From Cedecea davisae DSM 4568 (lineage in GTDB: Bacteria; Pseudomonadota; Gammaproteobacteria; Enterobacterales; Enterobacteriaceae): a stretch of DNA of 64,000 nt. Below are positions 1-10,431 of this stretch, in pieces. Under the pieces are notes generated by a model, which worked only from the letters and a program-made list of their open reading frames with translations, ran no database searches and was not told the origin of the DNA. The position numbers and the translations under genes are program-made. Where the stretch lies: NCBI RefSeq assembly GCF_000412335.2, contig NZ_KE161030.1, positions 1,295,354-1,359,353 on the forward strand, read 5' to 3'. Positions within the stretch are counted from its first letter, which is position 1. Every line of letters begins with the position of its first letter.

Positions 1-1
1 G

Positions 2-3000
2 TATTACCGCCTGATTGAGGCTTCGCTGTACGGCGGTATTTCCAGCGCCATTACCCGCTCCCTGCGCGACTACCTGCTGCCGGAAAACGGCGGCGTGCGT
101 AAGGCCTTCCAGGATATGGAAGCGGCGCTGCGTGAAAACCGCATGACGCTGGAAGCGATTCGCGTTACCCAGTCCGACCGCGATCTGTTTAAGCATTTGA
201 TTTCCGAGGCCACAAACTATGTGGCGGCGGACTATATGCGCCATGCCAACGAGCGACGCATCCACCTCGATAAAGCGCTGGAATTCCGCCGTGAGCTGCT
301 GACCAGCCGTCAACAGCTGGCCGCCGAGCAGTACAAGCACGTCGATATGGCGCGCGAGCTTGGCGAGCACAGCGGTGCTGAAGGCGACCTGGAAACCGAT
401 TACCAGGCGGCGAGTGACCACCTGAATCTGGTGCAAACCGCTATCCGCCAGCAGGAGAAAATCGAGCGCTACGAAGCGGACCTCGACGAGCTGCAAATTC
501 GCCTTGAAGAGCAAAACGAAATCGTTGCCGAGGCCCACGAACAGCAGGAAGAGAACGAAGCCCGCGCCGAAGCCGCCGAGCTGGAAGTGGATGAGCTGAA
601 AAGCCAGCTGGCCGATTACCAGCAGGCGCTGGACGTACAGCAAACCCGCGCGATTCAGTACCAGCAGGCGCTAAAAGCGCTTGAACGTGCTCGCGAAATT
701 TGCCATCTGCCGGACTTAACCGCCGACAGCGCGGACGAGTGGCTCGACACCTTCAAAGCCAAAGAAATTGAAGCGACCGACAAGCTGCTCTCCCTCGAAC
801 AAAAAATGAGCGTCGCCCAGGCGGCCCAGAGCCAGTTCGAGCAGGCTTACCAACTTGTTACGGCCATAGGCGGTGAAGTTAGCCGCAGCGAAGCCTGGGA
901 AACCGCCCGCGAGCTGATTCGCGACAGCAATAACCAGCGCCATCTCGCCGAGCAGGTACAGCCGCTGCGCATGCGTCTGAACGAGCTTGAGCAGCGCCTG
1001 CGCGAACAGCAGGAAGCTGAACGCCTGCTGGCTGATTTCTGTAAGCGCCAGGGCAAACAGTTTGATCCTGAAGATCTGGAAACGCTGCACGACGAGCTGG
1101 AAGAGCGCATCGGTGCGCTACAGCAAACCGTTGCCGATGCCAGCGAACAGCGTATGGCTCTGCGCCAGGAGCTGGAACAGCTGCAGGCGAGCATTAAAAC
1201 GCTGAACCTGCGCGCCCCAAGATGGATTGCGGCGCAAACCAGCCTGACTCAGCTGTGCGAGCAGAGCAACGAACAGTTTGAAACCAGCCAGCAAGTTACT
1301 GAATACATGCAGCAACTGCTGGAGCGCGAACGCGAGTCTACCGTTGAGCGTGACGAAGTCGGGGCGCGTAAACGAGCCATCGACGAAGAAATTGAGCGCC
1401 TGAGCCAGCCGGGCGGGGCAGAAGACCCGCGCCTGAATGCTCTGGCAGAACGTTTCGGCGGCGTACTGCTGTCCGAAATTTATGATGATATCGGCCTCGA
1501 AGATGCGCCGTACTTCTCGGCGCTTTATGGTCCGTCGCGTCACGCTATCGTGGTGCCTGACCTGTCGCTGGTGCGCGAACAGCTGGAAAATCTTGAAGAT
1601 TGCCCGGAAGACCTTTACCTGATTGAAGGTGACCCGTCTTCGTTCGATGACAGCGTGTTTACCGTGGAAGATATGGGCGCGGCCGTTCTGGTGAAAACCG
1701 CCGAACGCCAGTGGCGTTATTCTCGCCTGCCGGAGCTGCCGCTGTTTGGCCGCGCCGCGCGTGAAAACCGCCTGGAATCGCTGCACAGCGAGCGTGAATC
1801 ACTTTCCGAACGCTTTGCTACGCTCTCCTTCGACGTGCAGAAAAACCAGCGTCTGCATCAGTCATTCAGCCGCTTTATCGGCCAGCATCTTGGCGTAGCG
1901 TTTGAAGCTGACCCGGAAGCTGAAATTCGCCAGCTCAACAGCCGCCGCGGCGAAATTGAGCGTGCTATCAGCAACCATGAGAACGACAACCAGCAGCAGC
2001 GCCAGCAGTTCGATCTGGCGAAAGAGGGCGTGGCCCAGCTTAACCGCCTGCTGCCGCGCATTAGCCTGCTGAATGACGAAACGCTGGCCGACCGCTGCGA
2101 CGAGATCCGCGAACATCTGGACGAAGCCGAAGAATCTGCCCGCTTTATCCAGCAGCACGGCAACCAGCTTATCAAGCTGGAGGCTATCGCCAGCGTATTG
2201 CAGAGCGACCCTGAACAGTTCGATCAGCTGAAAGATGATTATGCCCACGCCCAGCAGATGCAGCGTGATGCCCGCCAGCGTGCCTTCGCCCTTACCGAAG
2301 TGGTGCAGCGCCGCGCCCACTTCAGCTACAGCGACTCTGCCGCCATGCTGGACGGCAACAGCGATCTTAACGAGAAGCTGCGCCAGCGCCTGGAACAGGC
2401 TGAAGCGGAGCGTACCCGTTCACGCGAAGCCCTGCGTCAGCATGCTCAACAGCTGGGCCAGTACAGCCAACTGATGGCGTCGTTAAAAAGCTCGTTTGAT
2501 ACTAAAAAAGAGCTGCTTACCGACCTGCATAAAGAGCTACAGGATATCGGCGTTCGCGCAGATGCCGGAGCAGAGGAAAGGGCGCGTGCGCGCCGCGATG
2601 AGCTGCATACCGCTCTGAGCACCAACCGTTCACGCCGCAACCAGCTTGAGAAACAGCTGACCTACTGCGAAGCGGAAATGAACAACCTGACCCGCAAACT
2701 GAAGCAGCTTGAGCGCAATTACTTTGAAATGCGCGAGCAGGTTGTGACGGCGAAAGCCGGATGGTGCGCGGTGATGCGTATGGTGAAAGATAACGGCGTT
2801 GAGCGCCGCCTGCACCGCCGCGAGCTGGCCTATCTTTCCGGCGACGAACTGCGTTCCATGTCGGATAAGGCACTGGGCGCCCTGCGCCTCGCGGTTGCGG
2901 ATAACGAACACCTGCGCGACGTGCTGCGTATGTCGGAAGATCCGAAGCGACCTGAACGTAAGATCCAGTTCTTTGTCGCCGTCTACCAGCACCTGCGCGA

Positions 3001-3877
3001 GCGTATCCGCCAGGATATCATCCGCACGGACGACCCGGTTGAAGCCATCGAGCAGATGGAAATCGAGCTGAGCCGCCTGACGGAAGAGCTGACCTCGCGT
3101 GAGCAGAAGCTGGCTATCAGCTCCCGAAGCGTGGCGAACATCATTCGTAAAACCATTCAGCGCGAGCAGAACCGTATTCGCATGCTCAACCAGGGCCTGC
3201 AAAGCGTTTCCTTCGGCCAGGTTAAAAGCGTTCGTCTTAACGTCAACGTGCGTGAGGCTCACGCTACGCTGCTGAACGTACTTTCCGAACAGCATGAGCA
3301 GCATCAGGACTTGTTTAACAGCAATCGCCTGACCTTCTCCGAAGCGCTGGCGAAGCTGTACCAGCGCCTGAACCCGCAAATTGATATGGGGCAGCGCACG
3401 CCGCAAACCATCGGCGAAGAGCTGCTGGACTACCGCAACTATCTGGAAATGGAAGTTGAGGTTAACCGCGGCTCCGACGGCTGGCTGCGTGCGGAGAGCG
3501 GGGCGCTTTCTACCGGGGAAGCTATCGGCACCGGGATGTCCATCCTGGTGATGGTTGTGCAAAGCTGGGAAGACGAATCTCACCGCCTGCGCGGGAAAGA
3601 TATTTCGCCTTGCCGCCTGCTGTTCCTCGACGAAGCTGCGCGTCTGGATGCCAAGTCCATCGCCACGCTGTTCGAGCTGTGCGAGCGTCTGGAAATGCAA
3701 TTAATCATTGCCGCACCGGAGAACATCAGCCCTGAAAAAGGGACGACCTACAAGCTGGTGCGTAAGGTGTTCCAGAACAGCGAGCATGTTCACGTTGTGG
3801 GCCTGCGCGGTTTCGCGGCGCCGGTCCTGCCTGAACCGGTGCCGGAGTCTGAGTCCGGAACGGCGGATGCATCATAA
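2..3877 (+). CDS. mukB: Chromosome partition protein MukB (5'-truncated by window edge)
   Basis: MukB is the SMC-like ATPase of the MukBEF condensin and compacts and segregates the chromosome. The reading frame is open from base 2, so the gene starts before the window. About 1291 residues are present against 1486 in E. coli, so the N-terminal head with Walker A is missing. Visible are long glutamine- and arginine-rich coiled coils, a central hinge around bases 1430-1620, and the C-terminal head with an ABC signature ([12 protein letters not shown]) followed by a Walker B (LLFLDEA). A GTG at base 95 opens a shorter ORF, but MukB-like sequence ([12 protein letters not shown]) precedes it, so it is not the true start. 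A terminator follows directly. ldtD is next on the same strand, as in E. coli. Confidence 0.97.
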   Translation, partial: YYRLIEASLYGGISSAITRSLRDYLLPENGGVRKAFQDMEAALRENRMTLEAIRVTQSDRDLFKHLISEATNYVAADYMRHANERRIHLDKALEFRRELLTSRQQLAAEQYKHVDMARELGEHSGAEGDLETDYQAASDHLNLVQTAIRQQEKIERYEADLDELQIRLEEQNEIVAEAHEQQEENEARAEAAELEVDELKSQLADYQQALDVQQTRAIQYQQALKALERAREICHLPDLTADSADEWLDTFKAKEIEATDKLLSLEQKMSVAQAAQSQFEQAYQLVTAIGGEVSRSEAWETARELIRDSNNQRHLAEQVQPLRMRLNELEQRLREQQEAERLLADFCKRQGKQFDPEDLETLHDELEERIGALQQTVADASEQRMALRQELEQLQASIKTLNLRAPRWIAAQTSLTQLCEQSNEQFETSQQVTEYMQQLLERERESTVERDEVGARKRAIDEEIERLSQPGGAEDPRLNALAERFGGVLLSEIYDDIGLEDAPYFSALYGPSRHAIVVPDLSLVREQLENLEDCPEDLYLIEGDPSSFDDSVFTVEDMGAAVLVKTAERQWRYSRLPELPLFGRAARENRLESLHSERESLSERFATLSFDVQKNQRLHQSFSRFIGQHLGVAFEADPEAEIRQLNSRRGEIERAISNHENDNQQQRQQFDLAKEGVAQLNRLLPRISLLNDETLADRCDEIREHLDEAEESARFIQQHGNQLIKLEAIASVLQSDPEQFDQLKDDYAHAQQMQRDARQRAFALTEVVQRRAHFSYSDSAAMLDGNSDLNEKLRQRLEQAEAERTRSREALRQHAQQLGQYSQLMASLKSSFDTKKELLTDLHKELQDIGVRADAGAEERARARRDELHTALSTNRSRRNQLEKQLTYCEAEMNNLTRKLKQLERNYFEMREQVVTAKAGWCAVMRMVKDNGVERRLHRRELAYLSGDELRSMSDKALGALRLAVADNEHLRDVLRMSEDPKRPERKIQFFVAVYQHLRERIRQDIIRTDDPVEAIEQMEIELSRLTEELTSREQKLAISSRSVANIIRKTIQREQNRIRMLNQGLQSVSFGQVKSVRLNVNVREAHATLLNVLSEQHEQHQDLFNSNRLTFSEALAKLYQRLNPQIDMGQRTPQTIGEELLDYRNYLEMEVEVNRGSDGWLRAESGALSTGEAIGTGMSILVMVVQSWEDESHRLRGKDISPCRLLFLDEAARLDAKSIATLFELCERLEMQLIIAAPENISPEKGTTYKLVRKVFQNSEHVHVVGLRGFAAPVLPEPVPESESGTADAS

Positions 3878-3884
3878 AAACGAA

Positions 3885-3906
3885 GCGGGCTAAGGCCCGC
3901 TTTTTT
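3885..3906 (+). terminator. Rho-independent terminator after mukB
   Basis: A GCGGGC/GCCCGC stem (3885-3890 with 3895-3900) with a TAAG loop is followed by a run of six T. It begins seven bases after the mukB stop codon. Confidence 0.9.
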
Positions 3907-4037
3907 ATTGGGCCGAAGAGTCTTAATCTTTAATATTCTTTACATTTTGTCAGGCAAATGGTTTTTACTGTTTATATACTAGTGGTAAATACTTCCCGCC
4001 TTTGACGGTGAGCACAGTGATAAACAGGGGGCAAGGG

Positions 4038-5876
4038 ATGTTGCTGGAAAAAGTAAAACGTTTTCGATTGTCGGCGGTGGCTTACTGCCTGGCACTCAGT
4101 TTCGCTCCGCTGTTTACGGCGCAGGCCGACGAGCCTGCCGTGGTTCCGTCCGATAGCTCGGCTTTTCAAACCGACCGGCCAACGGAGCTGAATCAGCCTT
4201 TAGCGCAGTCTACGGCAACGGCGACAATGGCCGGCACGCTGCCAACTAATACTCCTGGCATGTCTGCCGCGCAAAGCCGTTCGCAGCTTAGCGCCGGGCT
4301 GCCTGCGGGCTACACGCCGGTTTACCTCAACGCGCTCTCGGCTTTTTATGCCGCCCGGGACATGAAACCCATGTGGGAAAATCGCGATGCGGTTAAAGCC
4401 TTCCAGCAGCAACTGGCGGAAGTGGCAATCGCGGGTATCCAGCCGCAGTTTAACCAGTGGGTAGAGTTGCTGACCGATCCTGCCGTTAGCGGCATGGCAC
4501 GCGACGTGGTGCTTTCCGACGCCATGATGGGCTACCTGCAATTCGTCTCCGGGATCCCGGTTGACGGCAATCGCTGGCTTTACAGCACCACGCCGTACAA
4601 ATTAAAAACGCCTCCGCTGTCGGTGATTAATCAGTGGCAGGTCGCTATCGACCAGGGCTCGCTGGTCAACTTTATCGGTACTCTTGCACCTCAACACCCT
4701 CAATATGCGCAGCTGCATCAGTCTTTAATCCACCTGCTGGCCGATACCCGTCCGTGGCCGCAAATGACCGGCAAAGAGACCCTGAGGCCGGGGCAGTGGA
4801 GTAATGATGTTGGCGCGCTGAGGGAGATTCTGGCCCGCACCGGCATGCTGCAGGCTCAGTCTTCGGGGAACGTGGGCACGCTGGCCGAAGTGACGGTAAG
4901 CCCCTCTGCGATAAATGTGGATGAGCCAGCCGCAGCGGCCGGTAAGAAAAAACCGCAGGCCGCCCGCGGTGTTTACGATCGTAGCCTTGTGGAAGGGGTT
5001 AAACGCTTCCAGCAGTGGCAGGGGCTCGGATCTGACGGGGCCATTGGGCAGCTCACCCGCGACTGGCTGAACGTGACGCCACAGCAGCGTGCCTCGCTGG
5101 TGGCGCTGAACATTCAACGCTTGCGCCTGCTGCCGGATAAGCTTGATACCGGCATTATGGTGAACATCCCCAACTATTCGCTGGTTTACTATCTGAACGG
5201 CAATGAAGCCCTGGCTTCACGGGTTATTGTTGGCCGTCCGGATCGCAAAACCCCGATGATGAGCAGCGCGCTGAATAACGTAGTGGTCAACCCGCCGTGG
5301 AACGTGCCGCCGACTCTGGCGCGCAAAGATCTCCTGCCGAAGGTGCGGCAGGACCCGGCTTATCTGGAGCGACATGGCTATAGCGTGATTCGCGGCTGGA
5401 GCAATAATGCCGAAACAATCGACCCGTGGCGCGTGGACTGGGCGACGATTACCGAAAGTAATCTGCCGTTCCGTTTCCAGCAAAAGCCGGGGACGCAAAA
5501 CTCGCTTGGCCGCTATAAGTTCAACATGCCAAGCTCGGATGCCATCTACCTGCACGACACGCCAAACCATAACCTGTTCCAGAAAGAGGCCAGGGCGCTA
5601 AGCTCCGGCTGTGTGCGGGTGAATAAAGCGTCTGAACTGGCTAATATGCTGCTGCAGGATGCAGGCTGGAATGACTCGCGCATTTCAAGCACGCTTCAGG
5701 AAGGCAACACCAAATACGTGAACATCCGCCATAACATCCCGGTTAACCTTTATTACCTGACGGCGTTTGTCGGAAAAGATGGCCGCACCGAGTTTCGTAC
5801 AGATATTTACAATTATGATCTCACCGCGCGATCTGGCGCACAAAACCTCGCAAAAGCCGGTTTATTAATCCGCTAA
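4038..5876 (+). CDS. ldtD: L,D-transpeptidase LdtD (YcbB)
   Basis: LdtD is a periplasmic L,D-transpeptidase that forms 3-3 (mDap-mDap) cross-links in peptidoglycan and is linked to beta-lactam bypass and envelope repair. The product is 612 residues against 615 in E. coli. It has an N-terminal hydrophobic segment ending near TAQADEP, a peptidoglycan-binding repeat around residues 310-345 ([21 protein letters not shown]), and a C-terminal YkuD domain with HDTPNHNLF and SGCVRVN. The catalytic cysteine is residue 525. The frame extends upstream to a TTG at 4002, but the ATG at 4038 has an AGGGGG ribosome site seven bases upstream and gives the family length. mepK, which cuts the same bond, is the next gene. 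Confidence 0.96.
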   Translation: MLLEKVKRFRLSAVAYCLALSFAPLFTAQADEPAVVPSDSSAFQTDRPTELNQPLAQSTATATMAGTLPTNTPGMSAAQSRSQLSAGLPAGYTPVYLNALSAFYAARDMKPMWENRDAVKAFQQQLAEVAIAGIQPQFNQWVELLTDPAVSGMARDVVLSDAMMGYLQFVSGIPVDGNRWLYSTTPYKLKTPPLSVINQWQVAIDQGSLVNFIGTLAPQHPQYAQLHQSLIHLLADTRPWPQMTGKETLRPGQWSNDVGALREILARTGMLQAQSSGNVGTLAEVTVSPSAINVDEPAAAAGKKKPQAARGVYDRSLVEGVKRFQQWQGLGSDGAIGQLTRDWLNVTPQQRASLVALNIQRLRLLPDKLDTGIMVNIPNYSLVYYLNGNEALASRVIVGRPDRKTPMMSSALNNVVVNPPWNVPPTLARKDLLPKVRQDPAYLERHGYSVIRGWSNNAETIDPWRVDWATITESNLPFRFQQKPGTQNSLGRYKFNMPSSDAIYLHDTPNHNLFQKEARALSSGCVRVNKASELANMLLQDAGWNDSRISSTLQEGNTKYVNIRHNIPVNLYYLTAFVGKDGRTEFRTDIYNYDLTARSGAQNLAKAGLLIR

Positions 5877-5915
5877 GCGCAACATTTCCAATGAATTAGT
5901 GGTCGTATAAAGTGT

Positions 5916-5960
5916 AAAACCCAGCCGGGCTCGCTACAGAGCCCGCTATTGCTGGGTTTT
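5916..5960 (+). terminator. Terminator after ldtD
   Basis: A long hairpin: AAAACCCAGC pairs with GCTGGGTTTT at its base and CGGGCTC pairs with GAGCCCG inside. The base of the stem supplies the T run. Confidence 0.85.
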
Positions 5961-6060
5961 ATCGCGCCTTGACTCACCGGATGCGGGCAGTTATGGTGCG
6001 TGGCAGTGCGCAAAAAGTGCATATTAAACCATCAATTTATTACTTGTAGACCTGGATATC

Positions 6061-6609
6061 ATGGACAAATTTGACGCTAATCGCCGCAAGCTACTGGCTT
6101 TGGGAGGCGTGGCTTTCGGTGCCGCTCTCATGCCTTTGCCGTCGTTTGCCACCCTCTCGACGCCACGCCCGCGTATTTTGACTCTCAATAATCTGCATAC
6201 CGGAGAGTCACTGAAAGCCGAGTTTTTTGACGGCAGAGGCTATATTCAGGATGAATTAGCAAGACTTAACCATTTCTTCCGGGATTACCGGGCGAACAAG
6301 ATAAAATCCATCGATCCCTCGCTGTTTGACCAGCTTTACCGCCTGCAGGGGCTGCTGGGCACCAACAAGCCGGTGCAGCTGATTTCCGGCTACCGCTCTG
6401 TTGATACCAATAATGAACTGCGCGCCCACAGCCGCGGTGTGGCGAAGAAAAGCTACCACACTAAAGGCCAGGCGATGGACTTCCATATTGAAGGGGTTTC
6501 GTTAAGTAATATTCGCAAAGCAGCATTATCTATGCGCGCAGGTGGTGTAGGATACTACCCCAGCAGCGACTTTGTGCATATTGATACCGGGCCGGTAAGG
6601 CACTGGTAA
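6061..6609 (+). CDS. mepK: Murein L,D-endopeptidase MepK (YcbK)
   Basis: MepK is a zinc-dependent M15-type (DUF882) endopeptidase that cleaves mDap-mDap cross-links and also acts on D-Ala-mDap bonds, making room for new peptidoglycan. The length is 182 residues, as in E. coli. The N-terminus (NRRKLLALGG followed by a hydrophobic stretch to FATL) reads as a twin-arginine-type signal, although the motif is RRK rather than a perfect SRRxFLK. Metal and active-site regions are SGYRS, HTKGQAMDFH and FVHIDTG near the C-terminus. It follows ldtD, which makes the substrate bond, and precedes gloC by 40 bases on the same strand. Confidence 0.95.
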   Translation: MDKFDANRRKLLALGGVAFGAALMPLPSFATLSTPRPRILTLNNLHTGESLKAEFFDGRGYIQDELARLNHFFRDYRANKIKSIDPSLFDQLYRLQGLLGTNKPVQLISGYRSVDTNNELRAHSRGVAKKSYHTKGQAMDFHIEGVSLSNIRKAALSMRAGGVGYYPSSDFVHIDTGPVRHW

Positions 6610-6649
6610 AACAACGGAATCCGGCTTTTGTTGCCGGTAATGGAGCAGC

Positions 6650-7297
6650 ATGAACTATCACATTATTCCGGTTACGGCTTTTGCCCAGAACTGTTCTTTA
6701 ATTTGGTGCGAGGAAACGCAGCAGGCCGCGCTGGTGGACCCGGGTGGCGATGCGGCACGCATCAAGCAGGAAGTGGCGCAAAAAGGCGTAAAGGTCAGCC
6801 AGATATTACTGACCCACGGCCACCTTGACCACGTAGGCGCGGCGGCAGAGCTGGCTGCGGACTACGGCGTGCCGGTTATTGGCCCGGAAAAAGAAGATGA
6901 GTTCTGGCTGCAGGGACTGCCGCAGCAAAGCCGGATGTTTGGCCTCGACGAGTGTCAGCCTCTGACGCCTGACCGTTGGCTAAGCGAAGGTGAGAGCGTG
7001 TCCGTGGGGAATGTCACCTTGCAGGTGCTGCATTGCCCGGGGCATACGCCAGGCCATATCGTATTCTTCGATGAGGCTTCCCGCCTGCTGGTTTCCGGCG
7101 ATGTCATTTTTAAAGGCGGAGTAGGGCGCAGCGACTTCCCGCGTGGCGACCATGCGGCGCTGATTGACTCAATCAAGCGCAAACTGCTGCCGCTGGGTGA
7201 TGATGTGACCTTTATCCCCGGCCATGGCCCAATGTCTACTCTGGGCTACGAGCGTCTGAATAACCCGTTCTTACAGGACGAAATGCCGGTCTGGTAA
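6650..7297 (+). CDS. gloC: Hydroxyacylglutathione hydrolase GloC (YcbL), type II glyoxalase
   Basis: GloC is a cytoplasmic metallo-beta-lactamase-fold enzyme that hydrolyses S-D-lactoylglutathione to D-lactate and glutathione. The length is 215 residues, identical to E. coli YcbL. The metal-binding motif THGHLDH lies at residues 55-61, followed by HCPGHTPGH and, later, SGDVIF and PGHGP, which provide further ligands. It lacks the long C-terminal substrate domain of GloB, as is typical for this subclass. It converges on aspC across a shared hairpin. mgsA (methylglyoxal synthase), 39 kb away in this window, makes the upstream toxic metabolite. Confidence 0.95.
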   Translation: MNYHIIPVTAFAQNCSLIWCEETQQAALVDPGGDAARIKQEVAQKGVKVSQILLTHGHLDHVGAAAELAADYGVPVIGPEKEDEFWLQGLPQQSRMFGLDECQPLTPDRWLSEGESVSVGNVTLQVLHCPGHTPGHIVFFDEASRLLVSGDVIFKGGVGRSDFPRGDHAALIDSIKRKLLPLGDDVTFIPGHGPMSTLGYERLNNPFLQDEMPVW

Positions 7298-7314
7298 TTC
7301 GTTTCTCTGCAAAA

Positions 7315-7342
7315 CAAAAAGAGCCGCGATTGCGGCTCTTTT
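7315..7342. terminator. Bidirectional terminator between gloC and aspC
   Basis: GAGCCGC (7321-7327) pairs with GCGGCTC (7332-7338) around a GATT loop. An A run precedes and a T run follows, so it can terminate both converging genes. Confidence 0.88.
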
Positions 7343-7356
7343 GCTATCTGCTGCTC

Positions 7357-8547
7357 TTACAGCACGGCAACGATGGCTTCACACAGCGGCGCCATGTTGT
7401 CCGGCGTCATACCGGCAACGTTAACGCGGCCGGAAGCGACGGCGTAAACGCCAAACTCTTCGCGCAGGCGCAGCACCTGCTCTTTGGTCAGGCCGCTGAA
7501 CGAGAACATCCCGTTCTGGTTGATGATAAAGCTGAAGTCGCGGTTAGCGCCTTTCTCCTGCAGGGTATTCACAAACAGCTGGCGCATGCGGTGGATACGC
7601 TGGCGCATATCGGTCAGCTCTTGCTCCCACATGGTACGCAGCGCGTCGTTGCTCAGAATAGTAGCTACCACGGATGCGCCGTGTGCCGGCGGGTTAGAGT
7701 AGTTGGCGCGGATCACGGATTTAACCTGGCTGAACGCACGATCCGCTGCGTCTGCCTCTGCGGCTACCAGAGTGAAGGCACCAACGCGCTCGTTGTACAG
7801 GCCGAAGTTCTTAGAGTAGGAGCTGGCAACCAGCAGTTCTTTGTGGCTGGCGGCAAAAATACGCAGGCCTTCGGCGTCTTCTTCCAGACCGCGGGCAAAG
7901 CCCTGGTAGGCGAAGTCAAACAGCGGCAACCAGCCTTTAGCCAGCGACATTTCGGCCAGCGTTTTCCACTGCTCGAAGGTCGGGTCGATACCGGTTGGGT
8001 TATGGCAGCAGCCGTGGAAAAGCACTACGTCACCGGCTTCAGCCGCCTGCAGGCTGGCAACCAGGCCGTCAAAGTCCAGGCTGTGGTTTTCCGCGTCATA
8101 GTACGCGTACTCTTTCACTTCCAGACCGGCTGAGTTAAACACGCTCTTATGGTTTGGCCAGCTTGGGTTGCTTACCCACACGCGTTTGGCGGAGGTGTTT
8201 TTAGCCAGGAAGTCGGCCGCTACGCGCAGCGCACCGGTACCGCCAGGGGTTTGCGCAGTACGGGCGCGTTTCTCAGCGCTCAGCGCATTGCCTTTCCCGA
8301 ACAGCAGCGCCTGAGTGCAAGTGCCAAATTCGGGAATGCCATCAATACCCAGATAGTTTTTGGTGGTCTCGTTTTCCAGCAGATACAGCTCTGCTTTTTT
8401 CACGCTTGTCAGCACCGGCGTTTTGCCGGTCTCGTCCTTATATACCCCGATGCCGAGGTTGATTTTAGTTGGACGGTCGTCGGCGCGAAACAGGTCGGCC
8501 AGACCAAGAATAGGATCGGCAGGGGCGGCGGTAATGTTCTCAAACAT
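7357..8547 (-). CDS. aspC: Aspartate aminotransferase AspC
   Basis: AspC is the PLP-dependent cytoplasmic aminotransferase that interconverts aspartate and 2-oxoglutarate with oxaloacetate and glutamate, and also accepts aromatic substrates. It has 396 residues from the ATG at 8547 (MFENITAA), the same start and length as in E. coli. The frame extends four codons further to another ATG at 8559, which is less likely. Class I aminotransferase landmarks are [19 protein letters not shown] and [15 protein letters not shown], which contains the PLP-binding lysine. The next gene on this strand, ompF, ends upstream at its own terminator, so aspC probably has its own promoter in 8548-8675. Confidence 0.97.
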   Translation of the reverse strand: MFENITAAPADPILGLADLFRADDRPTKINLGIGVYKDETGKTPVLTSVKKAELYLLENETTKNYLGIDGIPEFGTCTQALLFGKGNALSAEKRARTAQTPGGTGALRVAADFLAKNTSAKRVWVSNPSWPNHKSVFNSAGLEVKEYAYYDAENHSLDFDGLVASLQAAEAGDVVLFHGCCHNPTGIDPTFEQWKTLAEMSLAKGWLPLFDFAYQGFARGLEEDAEGLRIFAASHKELLVASSYSKNFGLYNERVGAFTLVAAEADAADRAFSQVKSVIRANYSNPPAHGASVVATILSNDALRTMWEQELTDMRQRIHRMRQLFVNTLQEKGANRDFSFIINQNGMFSFSGLTKEQVLRLREEFGVYAVASGRVNVAGMTPDNMAPLCEAIVAVL

Positions 8548-8675
8548 GACGGGTTCCATTAGTGATATCGGGGGAAATCGCTTTCAGGTTAACTGCTGTT
8601 TTACGAATTGCCAACCGTTTGCGACAAAAAGAAACGCTTAACGCTAACATCGGGTTTATTCTACTTTTTTGCCAT

Positions 8676-8700
8676 AAAAAAACAGGGCCGAAGCCCTGTT
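8676..8700 (-). terminator. Terminator of the ompF-like porin gene
   Basis: AACAGGGC (8681-8688) pairs with GCCCTGTT (8693-8700) around CGAA. The A run at 8676-8682 reads as a T run on the minus strand. It lies about 30 bases past the porin stop codon. Confidence 0.88.
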
Positions 8701-8732
8701 TTTAAACGTTTCAGACAAACAAGTTGCTGAAA

Positions 8733-9833
8733 TTAGAACTGGTAGGCCAGACCAACAGCTGCCTGGTCGTCAGTACCGATACCGTAGGTTTTCGCGCTGT
8801 AGTCGTTTTCATCCAGCAGGTTGAAGCGGTAATCAACATACACGTTCATGTTTTTGTTGAAGTAGTAGGTTGCGCCCAACTGAATGTATTTAGCCAGATC
8901 TGCTGAACTTTGTGCACCATTCAGGCTCTTACCTTTGCTTTGTACGTAAGAGAGTGCTGGACGCAGACCGAAGTCGAATTGGTACTGTGCAACGGCTTCA
9001 AAGTTCTGAGTTTTGTTCGCCATTTCAGTGCCGGTGGTTGCACTGTCAACGATGGTCATGTTACGCGTTTCAGCATAAACAGTTGCCAGGTAGATGTTGT
9101 TCGCATCATATTTGGCACCGATAGCCCAGGATTCAGCATGCTTGCCGTTACCGTCACGGTTCTCTTGAGCATTAGTACGGTCAGAGTTGCTGTAGGCAGC
9201 AGACACGCCGAAGCCGCCAGCGAAGTCATAGGACGTTGAGTAAGCTACGCCATCACCGTTCTGCGCGTTGACGCTATGGTTATCCTGGTTTTTACCCTGG
9301 TACTGAACAGCAAAAGCCAGGCCATCAACCAGGCCAAAGAAATTGGTGTTACGGTAAGTCAGCAGGCCACCCGCACGGCTGGTCATGTAGTTATCGGTGT
9401 ATGCGCCACCCCAGGTTTCACCTGAGAAGTACGGTGCCATATCGGTATAGGATTCCACATCGTATACCACACCGTAGTTACGGCCGTAGTCCAGAGAACC
9501 AACGTCAGTGACTTTCAGGCCTGCAAATGCAACACGAGTGTTGCCTGCGCTCTGCTCGCCTTCTGCTTTGTTAGCGGCAACGCGATATTCCCACTGGCCA
9601 TAACCGGTCAGATCGCTATTGATCTGAGTTTCACCTTTGAAGCCAATCTGGCCATAAGATGCGTCTTTGCTGCTGTTATCGCCATTACCTGAAGTTGTCC
9701 AGGAAGTACGGCCTACAGCTTTACCGTAAAAGTCCAGTTTGTTGCCGTTTTTGTTGTAGATTTCTGCAGCGTTAGCTGCACCGGCTACCAGCAGAGCAGG
9801 GATTACCACTGCCAGAATATTGCGCTTCATCAT
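8733..9833 (-). CDS. ompF: Outer membrane porin OmpF
   Basis: OmpF is a general trimeric porin that passes small hydrophilic solutes across the outer membrane. The length is 366 residues (362 in E. coli). A signal peptide ends at GAANA before [10 protein letters not shown]. Porin landmarks include [44 protein letters not shown] and [10 protein letters not shown], and the chain ends in phenylalanine (AYQF) as needed for BAM-dependent assembly. The sequence differs from E. coli OmpF mainly in putative surface loops. Synteny (asnS-ompF-aspC) and the conserved upstream OmpR region support ompF rather than ompC. Confidence 0.93.
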   Translation of the reverse strand: MMKRNILAVVIPALLVAGAANAAEIYNKNGNKLDFYGKAVGRTSWTTSGNGDNSSKDASYGQIGFKGETQINSDLTGYGQWEYRVAANKAEGEQSAGNTRVAFAGLKVTDVGSLDYGRNYGVVYDVESYTDMAPYFSGETWGGAYTDNYMTSRAGGLLTYRNTNFFGLVDGLAFAVQYQGKNQDNHSVNAQNGDGVAYSTSYDFAGGFGVSAAYSNSDRTNAQENRDGNGKHAESWAIGAKYDANNIYLATVYAETRNMTIVDSATTGTEMANKTQNFEAVAQYQFDFGLRPALSYVQSKGKSLNGAQSSADLAKYIQLGATYYFNKNMNVYVDYRFNLLDENDYSAKTYGIGTDDQAAVGLAYQF

Positions 9834-9938
9834 TATTTATTACCCTCATTGTGGTTTTTATGGACACCTGCCACTGCCGTCAATAATTCTTTACGGAACT
9901 ATTGATGATAGTTTGGTGTCTTTCTGTATCTGTCTGGC

Positions 9939-9967
9939 ATCTTTCCATCCATGAAACCGTTTCGCTA
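9939..9967 (-). promoter_or_regulatory. ompF promoter (-10/-35)
   Basis: On the minus strand the -35 is TAGCGA (9962-9967) and the -10 is AAAGAT (9939-9944), 17 bases apart. Both hexamers and the surrounding bases match my recollection of the E. coli ompF promoter. The implied leader is about 100 bases. Confidence 0.75.
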
Positions 9968-9970
9968 GCC

Positions 9971-10024
9971 TGAAAGTGCTACAAATGCGCACATTGAGTT
10001 TCAAAAAGAAAATATGTGTAACAC
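9971..10024 (-). promoter_or_regulatory. OmpR-binding region upstream of ompF
   Basis: The minus-strand stretch includes GTTACACATATTTTC, CTTTTTGAAAC and TTGTAGCACTTTC. It closely follows the tandem OmpR sites (F1-F3) immediately upstream of the E. coli ompF promoter. Assignment is by recalled similarity. Confidence 0.65.
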
Positions 10025-10387
10025 TTTGTGTATTTGAGGGAACTTTGTGAACCATTTCAAATTTCGCTGTTTGCAACCCGGCAATGCGGGTTTTCTAAAC
10101 ATATATATATGAATTACTTATGTTTAATCCGCATAAAGCAAAATAAGCGCAAAAATCGATTTATAACTGTACGTTTTTTGACTTATTTTTGGACATCCAG
10201 ATGTCTGAGCATAAAATAGACAATTGTGCTAAGCCTTCAGATGGCAAGCATATCCAGAGCATTGGAGCAACAATTTTGTGAATAATTGTGATGTGGAAAC
10301 AGTTGGTAACTTGCTGGCGAGAGGATGGGGTTGAAATTGACGTTTGTTTAAGAATCGTTGAAGAAAAAATACTCTTTGTGGTGGGGC
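10025..10387. other. Intergenic AT-rich stretch, asnS-ompF
   Basis: About 360 bases with no convincing gene. It is AT-rich, with no hairpin beyond the asnS terminator at its right edge. The distal OmpR site known upstream of E. coli ompF could lie here, but I cannot place it. Confidence 0.5.
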
Positions 10388-10416
10388 ACAAAAAAGGCCA
10401 GCTGCTGCTGGCCTTT
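10388..10416 (-). terminator. Terminator of asnS
   Basis: AAAGGCCAGC (10393-10402) pairs with GCTGGCCTTT (10407-10416). The A run at 10390-10395 is the minus-strand T tract. It lies 16 bases past the asnS stop codon. Confidence 0.88.
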
Positions 10417-10431
10417 AGTAACAGTCAGAAC

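Noticed and set aside
2630..3700. 356-codon minus-strand ORF within mukB
   Set aside because: Antisense to the conserved MukB C-terminal region.
7330..8133. 267-codon plus-strand ORF opposite aspC
   Set aside because: Shadow of aspC; starts inside the terminator hairpin.
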